Positions 15,603 through 23,773 of a DNA stretch of 39,859 nt are shown here, piece by piece (the stretch's first letter is position 1; each line of letters opens with the position of its first letter). The notes beneath the pieces were generated by a model that had not been told where the DNA came from, made no database searches, and was given only the letters and a program-made list of their open reading frames with translations. The stretch comes from an uncultured Clostridia bacterium (GTDB taxonomy: Bacteria; Bacillota; Clostridia; Christensenellales; Borkfalkiaceae), in assembly GCA_947588985.1 (NCBI GenBank), contig CANQBG010000013.1, positions 1-39,859 on the forward strand. The letters are read 5' to 3'. Both the position numbers and the translations under genes were made by a program.

Positions 15603-16388
15603 ATGAAGCAAATCGTCGCGCTTGATATCGGGGATAAGCGGATCGGCATCGCCGTGAGCGATCCCTTTGGCGACTACGCCATGCCGTCGGAGACCTACTT
15701 CCGCACCGGCGACCTCTTTCGGGACGCGGAGGCCGTTCGCGGGATCGCCTTAAAAAAGGGCGCGGAGCTCATCGTCTGCGGCCTGCCCTTAAACGGTTCC
15801 GGCGAGGAGGGCGAACAGGCGCGTAAGACGCGGAAATTCGTCGAAAAATTGCAGGCGGGGCTGGAGATCCCCGTCGTCTTTACCGATGAGCGCTTCACGA
15901 CGCGCTCCGCACGGGGGGATCTTCACACCCTCGGCATCAGCGCGAAGCGCGATAAAAAGCAAAAGGCGGTGGACGCGCTCGCGGCCGCCTACATTCTCGA
16001 AGATTATCTTGCGGAAAGCAAGAAAAGGAGCAAAGATATGAAAGAGGACAGAGAAAAATACGAGGAAGAGGACAACATCGTCGAGCTCGTCGATGACGAG
16101 GGGAATTCCTCCCGCTACGAGCACCTGCTCACCTTCGAATACAAAAAGGAGTGGTATGTGGCGCTCACCCCCGAACGGCCCGCCGAGGAAAACGAGGACG
16201 AGGAGGACGAGGGCGACGAGGTGGCCATCTATCATCTCGTGGGCGGCGAGGACGACGAGCAGCTCGAGACCATCGAGGACGACGCCCTTTTAGACGAAGT
16301 GTTTGCGGAGTTTTGCAGCCTCTACGACGACTTCGAGGACGCCGACGAGGCCTCCGCGCTTGAGCCCGATGAGGACGACGAGACGTAA
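15603..16388 (+). CDS. ruvX: RuvX/YqgF Holliday-junction resolvase-like protein fused to a DUF1292 domain
   Basis: 261 residues. Residues 1-140 are a YqgF/RuvX domain: ALDIGDKRIGIAVSDP (first acidic residue), LIVCGLPLNGSGEEG, TDERFTT, and the final acidic residue in KKQKAVDALAAAYILEDYL. In other bacteria this nuclease acts in 16S rRNA 5' maturation or on recombination junctions. Residues about 146-261 form a DUF1292 (YrzB-like) domain with EEDNIVELVDDEGN, YEHLLTFEYKKEWYVAL and a very acidic tail. In most Firmicutes these are neighbouring separate genes; here no stop separates them. An SD (AAAAGGAG, 16023-16030) and in-frame ATG 16038 (Met146) remain at the junction, so the second domain may also be made alone. 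The gene has no ribosome site and seems to be leaderless. Confidence 0.85.
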   Translation: MKQIVALDIGDKRIGIAVSDPFGDYAMPSETYFRTGDLFRDAEAVRGIALKKGAELIVCGLPLNGSGEEGEQARKTRKFVEKLQAGLEIPVVFTDERFTTRSARGDLHTLGISAKRDKKQKAVDALAAAYILEDYLAESKKRSKDMKEDREKYEEEDNIVELVDDEGNSSRYEHLLTFEYKKEWYVALTPERPAEENEDEEDEGDEVAIYHLVGGEDDEQLETIEDDALLDEVFAEFCSLYDDFEDADEASALEPDEDDET

Positions 16389-16396
16389 AATTTGCG

Positions 16397-16430
16397 CGCC
16401 GCCCCCCGTGGGCGGCGTTCTCTATTTTTT
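16397..16430 (+). terminator. Terminator of the ruvX fusion
   Basis: CGCCGCCC (16397-16404) pairs with GGGCGGCG (16410-16417); TTCTCTATTTTTT follows. Confidence 0.8.
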
Positions 16431-16450
16431 GAAATCCGAAGGCTTGATCT

Positions 16451-16463
16451 CGGACATGGGGTG
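16451..16463 (-). repeat. Dispersed word, variant CACCCCATGTCCG
   Basis: Not coding: directly before the queH ribosome site. Confidence 0.8.
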
Positions 16464-16469
16464 GGGGAA

Positions 16470-17057
16470 ATGAATAAGATCGACTACGACAAGGTGATGC
16501 AAAGCATGCTTTCGGCGCATGCGGGGGAGCGGCTGCTCCTCCACTGCTGCTGTGCGCCCTGTTCCTCCTACTGCCTCGAGACCGTGGCGCCCATCCTCAA
16601 GACGACGGTATTTTTCTATAACCCCAACCTCGATACCGAGGCGGAATATGAAAAGCGCAAGCGCGAACAGATCCGCTTTCTCGGGGAGACCGGCCTTGCC
16701 GATTTTCTCGACTGCGACTATGCGGCGGAGGACTACCTCGCCGCCGTCGCGGGGCTGGAAGGGGAGAAGGAGGGGGGCGCGCGTTGTACGAAGTGCTTCG
16801 CGTTGCGCCTGCGCCGCACGGCCGAGGAGGCCAAGGCCCGCGGCTACGACCTCTTCGCGACGACGCTCACCCTCTCCCCTCTCAAAGACGCGGCCCGCAT
16901 CAATGCCATCGGCCTTGCGCTTTCCGAGGAGCTCGGGATCGGCTACCTTCCCTCCGACTTCAAGAAGCGGGGCGGGTATCTGCGTTCCCTCGAGCTCTCG
17001 CGCGCGCACGAGCTCTACCGTCAGAATTATTGCGGCTGCAAGTTCAGTAAGCGCTGA
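16470..17057 (+). CDS. queH: Epoxyqueuosine reductase QueH
   Basis: 195 residues (DUF208/QueH). It catalyses the last step of queuosine tRNA modification, reducing epoxyqueuosine to queuosine with an iron-sulfur cluster. The N-terminal HCCCAPCSSYC (Cys26, 27, 28, 31, 35), the mid-protein RCTKCFALRL and the C-terminal NYCGCKFS supply the conserved cysteines. Start ATG 16470 is preceded by GGGGGA; the frame is open further up but without coding character. A variant of the dispersed word (16451-16463) lies immediately upstream and abuts the ribosome site. Confidence 0.93.
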   Translation: MNKIDYDKVMQSMLSAHAGERLLLHCCCAPCSSYCLETVAPILKTTVFFYNPNLDTEAEYEKRKREQIRFLGETGLADFLDCDYAAEDYLAAVAGLEGEKEGGARCTKCFALRLRRTAEEAKARGYDLFATTLTLSPLKDAARINAIGLALSEELGIGYLPSDFKKRGGYLRSLELSRAHELYRQNYCGCKFSKR

Positions 17058-17115
17058 GCGGCGGCCGGTTTTCGAACGCTTCCGAAGTTTTTTTCGGACG
17101 GGGCGGGCGTTCGGC

Positions 17116-17144
17116 TTGACTTCTCGGCCCCGAAGTGCTATCAT
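17116..17144 (+). promoter_or_regulatory. Promoter of the Mn2+-riboswitch operon
   Basis: TTGACT (17116-17121), 17-base spacer, TATCAT (17139-17144); the aptamer begins seven bases later. Confidence 0.8.
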
Positions 17145-17150
17145 CAAACT

Positions 17151-17242
17151 ATCGGGGGGGAGTAGTCCCCGCGCTGCGGCAACATACCCCGAACGGCTCC
17201 GTTCGTGTCGCGGCGGTTCTTTTGAATGACAAGACCTCCGAT
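17151..17242 (+). ncRNA. yybP-ykoY (manganese) riboswitch
   Basis: The two conserved loops of the class are present: GGGGAGTAG near 17157-17165 and GCAACATAC near 17179-17187, closed by GACAAGACC (17228-17236). P1 forms between ATCGGGGG (17151) and CCTCCGAT (17235-17242). These riboswitches bind Mn2+ and raise expression of exporters such as MntP, TerC or CaCA-type antiporters. The next gene is a CaCA antiporter, which fits. A short hairpin (CGGCAA/TTGCCG, 17252-17264) lies between the aptamer and the start codon and may be part of the expression platform. Confidence 0.85.
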
Positions 17243-17279
17243 TACTTTTTCCGGCAAGTTGCCGTGGAGGCGGAAGGGT

Positions 17280-18287
17280 ATGCTGTATCTCTGGATCTTT
17301 CTCATCATCGTGGGCTTTGCGCTGCTCGTGAAGGGCGCGGATTGGTTTGTGGACGGCGCGGCGGGCGTGGCGGAAAAATGCAAGCTCTCCGCCCTCGTCA
17401 TCGGGCTCACCGTCGTCGCGTTCGGGACGAGCGCGCCCGAACTCGCCACGTCGCTCACTTCCGCCGTGAAGGCGTATTCCGATCCCACGGCCGTCGATCT
17501 GGCCCTCACCAACGTGATGGGGAGCAACATCACCAACGTCCTGCTCATCCTCGGGCTCTCCGCCCTCATCCGGCCCCTGCCCGTGAAGGATAGCTCGCTG
17601 AAGTGGGATTTCCCCGTCCTGCTCTTCGTCTCCGCCCTCGTCATCGGGCTGGGCGTGTGGAACGGCGCGCTCGAGTGGTGGGACGGGCTCCTGTTGCTTG
17701 CCGTCTTTGCGGGGTATATGGCGGTGCTCGTTGTAAACGCCCGCCGCGAACAGAAGTTGCGCCTTCTGAACGGGGATGAAGAGGCCCCGGCGCCCGCCCC
17801 CGAAGGGAAGGTGGCGCGGTGGTACTTCGAGATGCGCAAGAGGGGCTGGTTTTTGGCCCTTCTCACCGTCCTCGGCCTCGGCATGGTGGTGGGGGGGAGC
17901 ACTCTTCTCGTCAACGGCGCCACGCAGATCGCCCGCATCATGAAGGTGGAGACGGGCCTCGTCGGGCTCACCATCGTCGCCATCGGGACGTCGCTTCCCG
18001 AGCTCGTCACCTCCGTCATCGCCGCGTGGAAAAACGAGACGGATATCGCCGTCGGCAACATCATCGGGAGCAACCTCTTCAACATTTTGCTCATCGCGGG
18101 GGCTTCCTCGCTGGTCCACTCCCTGCCCTTTGCCATGGACCGCCTCGTGGACGCGCTCGTGGCGCTCTGCGCCGTCGCCGTGCTGTATCTCTGCGTTCTC
18201 CTCGGGAAAAAGCGGCTCGGACGGGTGGGCGGCGCCCTCCTACTCGCCCTCTTTGCGGGATACTATGTCTATTTGTTCGTCTTATGA
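17280..18287 (+). CDS. CaCA-family cation antiporter (YrbG-like)
   Basis: 335 residues, about ten membrane segments in two inverted halves. The alpha repeats carry the ion-binding motifs: GTSAPELATSL with GSNITNVLLILG in the first half and GTSLPELVTSV with GNIIGSNLFNILLIAG in the second. A cytoplasmic loop with Arg/Lys and Pro-rich sequence lies between. Start ATG 17280 (after GGAGGCGGAAGGG) is chosen because earlier in-frame starts fall inside the riboswitch. The family exchanges Na+ or H+ for Ca2+; the Mn2+ riboswitch suggests it exports Mn2+ here. Six bases separate it from the ABC exporter genes. Confidence 0.88.
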   Translation: MLYLWIFLIIVGFALLVKGADWFVDGAAGVAEKCKLSALVIGLTVVAFGTSAPELATSLTSAVKAYSDPTAVDLALTNVMGSNITNVLLILGLSALIRPLPVKDSSLKWDFPVLLFVSALVIGLGVWNGALEWWDGLLLLAVFAGYMAVLVVNARREQKLRLLNGDEEAPAPAPEGKVARWYFEMRKRGWFLALLTVLGLGMVVGGSTLLVNGATQIARIMKVETGLVGLTIVAIGTSLPELVTSVIAAWKNETDIAVGNIIGSNLFNILLIAGASSLVHSLPFAMDRLVDALVALCAVAVLYLCVLLGKKRLGRVGGALLLALFAGYYVYLFVL

Positions 18288-18293
18288 GGTCGT

Positions 18294-20012
18294 ATGAAGC
18301 ATCTCTTTCGCGCACTGAAAAAATATCGGAAGGAGGCGATTTTATCGCCTCTTTTTAAGCTGTTCGAGGCGTGTATGGAGCTGCTCGTCCCCCTCGTGGT
18401 CGCGGAGATCGTGGATACGGGGGTCAAGGCGGGGGATAGGATGTTCATCGTCCACGCCGTCTTGCTGCTCGCCCTCTTCGCGGCGCTCGGATTGGGCTTT
18501 GCGCTCACCGCGCAGTTCTTCGCCGCCAAGGCCGCGGTGGGGACTTCTGCGGAGCTCCGCAGCGAGCTCTTCGGCAAGCTCCAATCGCTTTCCTTCCCCC
18601 AGATCGACGACATGGGTACCTCCTCCATGCTCACCCGCATGACGAGCGATATCCAACAGGTGCAAAACGGCGTGAATATGACGCTCCGTATCTTCCTCCG
18701 CTCGCCCATCATCGTGTTCGGGGCGGCGGGCATGGCCTTCTTCGTAGATTGGCGCGCGGGGCTCATCATCCTCGGGCTCATTCCGCTGCTCGCCGCCGTC
18801 GTCTTTGCCGTGATGTTCGCCTGTGCGCCGCGCTACCGTGCGGTGCAGGAAAAGCTCGACGGCGTCTACCTCTCCACGCGCGAAAACCTATCGGGCGCGC
18901 GCGTCATCCGCGCTTTCCGCCGGGAGGAAGAGGAGGGACGCGCCTTTGCGCAAAAGAGCACGTCGCTCGAAAATGAGCAGGTGCGCGTGGGGCGCATCGC
19001 GGCCGTCTCCGGCCCCGTCACCTTCCTGCTCGTCAACCTCGCCGCCGTCCTCCTCATCTTCGTGGGGGCGCACCGCGTCCATTTCGGCGCGCTCGAACAG
19101 GGCGACGTTCTGGCCCTCTATGGGTATCTCTCCATCATCCTCGTCGAGCTCATCAAGCTCGCCAATCTCATCGTCACCATGACCAAAGCCGTCTCGTGCA
19201 CGCGGCGCATCGGGGCCGTTCTCGACATGGAGAGCGAGCCCGCCGTCACGGCGCAAATTTCGGCACAAGACGAAAACGGAGGGGACCATGTCCGCTTCGA
19301 GCACGTCTCTTTCACCTATGAAGGGGGCGGCGCGCCCGCCCTTTCCGACCTCACGTTTTCGGTGCGGAAGGGGGAGACCCTCGGCATCTTGGGCGGCACG
19401 GGCGCGGGAAAGAGCACCCTCGTTCGGCTGCTTCCGCGCTTCTATGAGGCGACGGCGGGGCGCGTCCTTTTGAACGGGCAAGACATCGCCTCTATCCCCT
19501 ATGAGAAGCTCCGCGCGCGCATCGGCTACGTGCCGCAAAAGGCCGTGCTCTTCCGCGGGACCATCGCCTCCAACCTCCGTTGGGGGAAGGCGGACGCGAC
19601 GGACGAGGAGCTTTTGCGGGCCCTCGAAACGGCGCAGGCGCTCGACGTCGCGGAGGCCAAGGGCGGCCTTTCGGGGGAAGTCGCGCAAGACGGGCGCAAC
19701 CTCTCGGGCGGACAGAAGCAGCGGCTCACCATCGCCCGCGCCCTCGTGAAGGACCCCGAGCTCCTCATCCTCGACGACAGCGCTTCCGCCCTCGACTACG
19801 CGACGGACGCCCGCCTCCGGGCTGCGCTCAAGGATGTGGGATGCACCGTCATCCTCGTCTCCCAGCGGGTGGCCTCCGTGATGCACGCCGATAAAATTCT
19901 CGTGCTCGAAGAGGGGCATGTCGCGGACATGGGTACCCACGAGCAGCTCATGCAGGCGTGCGCGCTCTATCGGGAGATCTACGAATCGCAGACGGAGGTG
20001 CGCCATGCGTAA
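18294..20012 (+). CDS. ABC exporter half-transporter with degenerate Walker B
   Basis: 572 residues: six-helix type IV membrane domain (about 1-310) and nucleotide-binding domain. Walker A GGTGAGKST (Lys373), signature LSGGQ (470-474), Walker B LILDD with Asp495 where the catalytic Glu should be. With the next gene, whose Walker B is intact (Glu505) but whose signature is LSAGQ, it forms the pattern of heterodimeric exporters having one degenerate and one active ATP site. It follows the antiporter gene by six bases and overlaps the partner by eight. Substrate unknown (drug, lipid or peptide). Confidence 0.9.
   Translation: MKHLFRALKKYRKEAILSPLFKLFEACMELLVPLVVAEIVDTGVKAGDRMFIVHAVLLLALFAALGLGFALTAQFFAAKAAVGTSAELRSELFGKLQSLSFPQIDDMGTSSMLTRMTSDIQQVQNGVNMTLRIFLRSPIIVFGAAGMAFFVDWRAGLIILGLIPLLAAVVFAVMFACAPRYRAVQEKLDGVYLSTRENLSGARVIRAFRREEEEGRAFAQKSTSLENEQVRVGRIAAVSGPVTFLLVNLAAVLLIFVGAHRVHFGALEQGDVLALYGYLSIILVELIKLANLIVTMTKAVSCTRRIGAVLDMESEPAVTAQISAQDENGGDHVRFEHVSFTYEGGGAPALSDLTFSVRKGETLGILGGTGAGKSTLVRLLPRFYEATAGRVLLNGQDIASIPYEKLRARIGYVPQKAVLFRGTIASNLRWGKADATDEELLRALETAQALDVAEAKGGLSGEVAQDGRNLSGGQKQRLTIARALVKDPELLILDDSASALDYATDARLRAALKDVGCTVILVSQRVASVMHADKILVLEEGHVADMGTHEQLMQACALYREIYESQTEVRHA
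19284..19294 (+). repeat. Dispersed word, variant GACCATGTCCG
   Basis: In the first ABC gene, reading Asp-His-Val-Arg. Confidence 0.8.
19924..19935 (-). repeat. Dispersed word, variant TACCCATGTCCG
   Basis: Near the end of the first ABC gene, coding strand reads Ala-Asp-Met-Gly. Confidence 0.85.
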
Positions 20013-21750
20013 GAAGCAGATCTTCCGCGAGATCTTCCGCGCGCTGAAGCCCTATCGCGTCCTTTTCGCCTTTACGCTGCTCGCCGCCGTCGCCGTGGTG
20101 GCGGGCCAGCTCCTCGCTCCCTTCTTTGCGGGGCGCGCCATCGACTGCCTCGTCGGCAAAGGGGACGTCGATTGGAGCGGCCTTTCCATGGCGCTCCTTG
20201 CCTGCGCGCTCTCCTCCGCGGGTGCGGCGATCTTCCAATGGCCCATGACGCTCGCGAGCAACAAGATCGCCTATGGCGTGCTCTCCGACCTCCGCATCCG
20301 CGCCTTTTCCAAACTCGGCAAGCTCCCGCTCCGCTATATCGACGGCCGCGCCTACGGGGACGTGGCGAGCGTCGTTGTCTCGGACGCCGAACAGTTCTCC
20401 GACGGGCTCATCCTCGGCTTCAATCAGCTCTTCACGGGCGTGCTCACCATCGCGGGCGTGCTCGGCATCATGCTCGCCATCCGCTGGGAGATCGCGCTCG
20501 TCGTATTCTGCATCACCCCCGTCTCCTTCTTCGTGGCGCGCTTCATCTCCAAGAGCACCTACAAGACCTACAAGGCACAGACGGAGGCGCGCAGCGACGA
20601 GGCCGCCTTCGCAGACGAGATGCTCGCCGGGCTCAAGGTGGTGAAGGCCTTCTGCCGCGAGGAGGAAAACGCCGCCATCTTCCGTGAGAAGAACGAAAAA
20701 CTGAAAAAGGCCTCGCTCCGCGCCGTGTTTTTCTCCTCGACGACCAACCCCTCCACGCGCTTCGTCAACGCGCTCGTGTATGCCGCCGTCGCGCTCGTCG
20801 GAGGCTTTCTTGCGATCGCAACCGCGGGCATGGGTGCCCCGTTTACCGTCGGGAGCCTCGGCACCTTCCTCTCTTACGCCAATCAATACACCAAGCCGTT
20901 CAACGAGATTTCCGAGGTGGCGGCGGAATTTCAGAATGCGCTCGCCTGCGCGGGCCGCATCTTTGCGCTCATCGGGGAAGCGGAGGAGCCCTCCGACGAG
21001 GGGAACTTCGTCCTCGGGGAAGCGGCGGGGGAAGTGGAGGCGCGCGGCGTCGCCTTCTCCTATACGCCCGAGCGCGCGCTCATCCGCGATTTCAACCTCC
21101 GCGTCCGAAGGGGCATGCGGGTGGCCATCGTCGGGCCGACGGGCTGCGGCAAGACGACGCTCATCAATCTCCTCATGCGCTTTTACGACGTAGACGAGGG
21201 GGCCGTCTATGTGGACGGACACGACATCCGCACGGTGACGCGGGCCTCCCTCCGCCAAAACTACGGCATGGTTTTGCAGGAGACGTGGCTCAAATGCGCC
21301 ACGGTGCGGGAAAATCTCACGATGGGCCGCCCCGACTGCACCGAGGAAGAGATGGTGGCGGCGGCCAAGGCGGCCAAGGCGCACGGCTTCATCCTGCGGC
21401 TTCCCGCGGGCTACGATACCGTCATCGGGGAGGAGGGCGTGCTCTCGGCCGGGCAAAAACAGCTCCTCTGCATTGCGCGCGTCATGCTGTGTCACCCGCC
21501 CATGCTCATCCTCGACGAGGCGACTTCCAACCTCGATACGCGCACGGAGAAGCTCGTGCAGGAGGCCTTCGTCCGCCTCATGGAGGGCAGGACGTGCTTC
21601 GTCGTCGCCCACAGGCTCTCCACCATCGTGGGGTCCGACCTCATCCTCGTGATGAAGGACGGCAAGATCATCGAACAGGGGACGCACGCCGAACTGCTCG
21701 GGCGGCAGTCCTTCTATTCCGAATTATACGCCGCGCAATTCGCGCAGTAG
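20005..21750 (+). CDS. ABC exporter half-transporter, catalytically complete partner
   Basis: 581 residues. Start ATG 20005 follows GGAGGTG and lies inside the last codons of the upstream gene. Six-helix membrane domain, then Walker A GPTGCGKTT (Lys383), signature LSAGQ (480-484, second Gly replaced by Ala) and Walker B LILDEATSNLD (Glu505). Paired with the upstream protein it would form a heterodimer in which its own Walker B and the partner's perfect LSGGQ build the active site. Likely inner-membrane exporter; substrate not predictable. Confidence 0.92.
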   Translation: MRKKQIFREIFRALKPYRVLFAFTLLAAVAVVAGQLLAPFFAGRAIDCLVGKGDVDWSGLSMALLACALSSAGAAIFQWPMTLASNKIAYGVLSDLRIRAFSKLGKLPLRYIDGRAYGDVASVVVSDAEQFSDGLILGFNQLFTGVLTIAGVLGIMLAIRWEIALVVFCITPVSFFVARFISKSTYKTYKAQTEARSDEAAFADEMLAGLKVVKAFCREEENAAIFREKNEKLKKASLRAVFFSSTTNPSTRFVNALVYAAVALVGGFLAIATAGMGAPFTVGSLGTFLSYANQYTKPFNEISEVAAEFQNALACAGRIFALIGEAEEPSDEGNFVLGEAAGEVEARGVAFSYTPERALIRDFNLRVRRGMRVAIVGPTGCGKTTLINLLMRFYDVDEGAVYVDGHDIRTVTRASLRQNYGMVLQETWLKCATVRENLTMGRPDCTEEEMVAAAKAAKAHGFILRLPAGYDTVIGEEGVLSAGQKQLLCIARVMLCHPPMLILDEATSNLDTRTEKLVQEAFVRLMEGRTCFVVAHRLSTIVGSDLILVMKDGKIIEQGTHAELLGRQSFYSELYAAQFAQ

Positions 21751-21760
21751 GGGAGGAGGA

Positions 21761-23416
21761 ATGAAGCGCAAGGTTTCCATTCTCGATAAATTCAGCACGC
21801 ATGTGCAGATCGTCTGCGTGGGGGCGCTCACGGGGGCGTTTGCGGGCGTCGTCGTCACGCTCTTTCAGATCGTGTTCGAGCTGTGTGAGGAACAGGCTGC
21901 GGAGAGCTACGGGGCCGTCCTTGCCCGTCCCGCCTTTGTCCCGCTCCTCCTTGCCGCCCTCTTTCTCGGCGCCATCGTCATCGGCGGCGTGATGAAGGCC
22001 CTCCCCATCCTGAAGGGGAGTGGCTTCCCCCAGACGGAGGGCGCCACGCAGGGCCTTCTCCGCTTCAAATGGTATCAGGCGCTCACGGGCATGTTCGCCG
22101 CCAGCCTGCTCACCGTGCTCTTGGGCCTCTCGGGAGGAAGCGAGGGCCCCAGCCTCATGATCGGAGGCGCGTGCGGCGACGGGGTGAGTTCCATATTGCG
22201 GCGCAACGCCGTCGTGCGGCGGTATCAGATCACAGGCGGAGCCTGTGCGGGGCTCGCCGTCGCGCTCAACGCCCCCCTCACGGGCATGATCTTCGCCTAT
22301 GAGGAGGCGCACAAACGCTTCACGCCTGAAGTCTTTATCTGTTCCTTTTCGGCCGTCTCCGTCGCCATCGTCGTGAGGAACCTCCTCCGCCCCGCGATGG
22401 GGCTCGCCGTGGGGCCCTTCCTCGGCGGTCTCACCCTCCCCGCAGACGCCGGCCTCGGCTTTTCGCTCTATGCGCTCCTCACCGCCCTCGTCGTCTCCTT
22501 GACGGGCGTCGGCTTCTACTACTTCCTCTTCCTTATCCGGCGCGTCTTTCGGCGGTTCCACCCGTGGAAGGGGTGGGGGAGCTACCTCATTCCTTTCCTC
22601 TTTGCGGGCGTCGCCGGGCTGATCTCCGTCTATGAAACGGGCAGCGGGCTTTCCCTCATCGGGGCCCTCTCCACGGAATCGGGGCATACCGTGTCCGTGT
22701 TTGGCGCTCCGTTTTGGGTCTCCCTGCTCCTCATCCTCGCCCTCAGATTTATTGCGACGGCAGGGAACACCGCCTCCGATCTCCCCTGCTGCTGCTCCGT
22801 GCCCATCATGGCGATGGGGGCGGTGATCGGGCGGATCCTCAGCCTGCTCTTCGTGCGCATGGGGATGCAGGAGACGCTCGTAGACGCCCTCATGGTCGTC
22901 GCGATGGTGACGTTTTTTACGACGGTCGTCCACGCCCCCATGACGGGGATCATCATGACGGTCGAGCTCACATGGAACTTTACCTTTTTGCTTCCCGCCG
23001 TGCTCTCGGTGGCGATGGGGTACGTCGTGGGGGGCATCTTCCACACGGAGCCCCTCTACGAACGCTTGCTCGACGAGATGCTCGAGGAGCGCAAGGGGCG
23101 CACCGAGGAGATCACCGTGCGGCTGCGCGTGCGGGAGGCGGCGGGCAAGGAGATCCGCAACATCCTCTGGCCCTTCTCCGCCCTCGTCACGAAGATCGAG
23201 CGGGAGGGCGCGGAGGTCGTCCCGCATGGCGGCACCGTCTTGGAAGAGGGGGACCGCATCACCGTCGTAGGGCGGCCGGAGGACGCCCGCGAGTATCTCT
23301 CCACGCTCGCGGCGCTCGTCGGAGAGCGCGAACCCGAGGAGGAAGGCGGGCCTTCGGAGCCTTCGGAGGAAGATGGAAACGAGCCGCCGGAGCAAGAAGG
23401 GCCGCAGTCGCCCTGA
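21761..23416 (+). CDS. ClC-family chloride channel/transporter with C-terminal TrkA-C domain
   Basis: 551 residues. ClC signatures: GSGFPQTEG near residue 85, GGSEGPSLMIG (the GxEGP motif with the gating Glu), NAPLTGMIFAYEE, and the third helix motif region GNTASDLPCCCSVPIMAMGAVIG, which departs from the usual GGxFxPxL. The C-terminal 110 residues include a TrkA-C/RCK-C-like unit (EEITVRLRVREAAGKEIRNILWPF...LEEGDRITVVGRPED) and an acidic, Pro-rich end. ATG 21761 follows GGGGAGGAGGA and is 10 bases after the ABC gene, so it is probably the last gene of the riboswitch operon. It may balance charge for cation export (inference). Confidence 0.87.
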   Translation: MKRKVSILDKFSTHVQIVCVGALTGAFAGVVVTLFQIVFELCEEQAAESYGAVLARPAFVPLLLAALFLGAIVIGGVMKALPILKGSGFPQTEGATQGLLRFKWYQALTGMFAASLLTVLLGLSGGSEGPSLMIGGACGDGVSSILRRNAVVRRYQITGGACAGLAVALNAPLTGMIFAYEEAHKRFTPEVFICSFSAVSVAIVVRNLLRPAMGLAVGPFLGGLTLPADAGLGFSLYALLTALVVSLTGVGFYYFLFLIRRVFRRFHPWKGWGSYLIPFLFAGVAGLISVYETGSGLSLIGALSTESGHTVSVFGAPFWVSLLLILALRFIATAGNTASDLPCCCSVPIMAMGAVIGRILSLLFVRMGMQETLVDALMVVAMVTFFTTVVHAPMTGIIMTVELTWNFTFLLPAVLSVAMGYVVGGIFHTEPLYERLLDEMLEERKGRTEEITVRLRVREAAGKEIRNILWPFSALVTKIEREGAEVVPHGGTVLEEGDRITVVGRPEDAREYLSTLAALVGEREPEEEGGPSEPSEEDGNEPPEQEGPQSP

Positions 23417-23473
23417 TTGGGCGCGGGTTTTGGGGAACTTTTTGGGGAAAGCCGCAAAAATCGTGAAAAACGT

Positions 23474-23502
23474 TTGACAACCGCGCCAAGGCGGATTATA
23501 AT
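23474..23502 (+). promoter_or_regulatory. Promoter of pheST leader
   Basis: Consensus TTGACA (23474-23479), 17-base spacer, consensus TATAAT (23497-23502). Confidence 0.9.
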
Positions 23503-23508
23503 AGATTA

Positions 23509-23762
23509 TCATAGCGAAAAGGCTTCGAAGCGGAAGAGACGCAGAGGCCGCTTTCCCACAGAGAGGGCCCCCATGGCTGAGAGGGGCCGGAAGGCGCACT
23601 GCGGTATTCCCCCGCCAGCCGCCCCTCCGAACCGAACTTTAAGAGAGGCCGTTTCCCGCGTAAAGGGAGAAAAGAGGCATACCATGTCCGAAAGCATGGC
23701 GTGCGAAAGCAGGTGGTACCGCGTAGATCACGCCCTGTCGAGGTTTCGGCAGGGCGATTTTT
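23509..23762 (+). ncRNA. T-box riboswitch of pheST
   Basis: Stem I occupies about 23515-23645, with an AGAGAG bulge and a GGCTGAGAG apical segment; a likely specifier is TTT in GAACTTTAAG (23633-23642), a Phe codon. A stem III hairpin TTTCCC/AAGGGA follows (23652-23669). The conserved T-box AGGTGGTACCGCG is at 23711-23723. The terminator CGCCCTG/CAGGGCG with a T run is at 23731-23762. Uncharged tRNA-Phe would stabilise the antiterminator and switch on pheS and pheT. An exact TACCATGTCCG (23680-23690) sits between stem III and the antiterminator. Confidence 0.9.
23680..23690 (+). repeat. Dispersed word, exact TACCATGTCCG
   Basis: Not coding: inside the pheST T-box leader, between stem III and the antiterminator. 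Confidence 0.9.
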
Positions 23763-23773
23763 AAGGAGCGATT

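Noticed and set aside
17061-17100. Terminator after queH
   Set aside because: There is a T run (17089-17095) but the only stem before it (CTTC/GAAG) is four bases, too weak to call.
16422-18119. Long minus-strand open frame opposite queH and the antiporter
   Set aside because: Rich in Asp/Gly/Arg/Pro as expected for the antisense of GC-rich coding DNA; it runs across a terminator, a promoter and the riboswitch.
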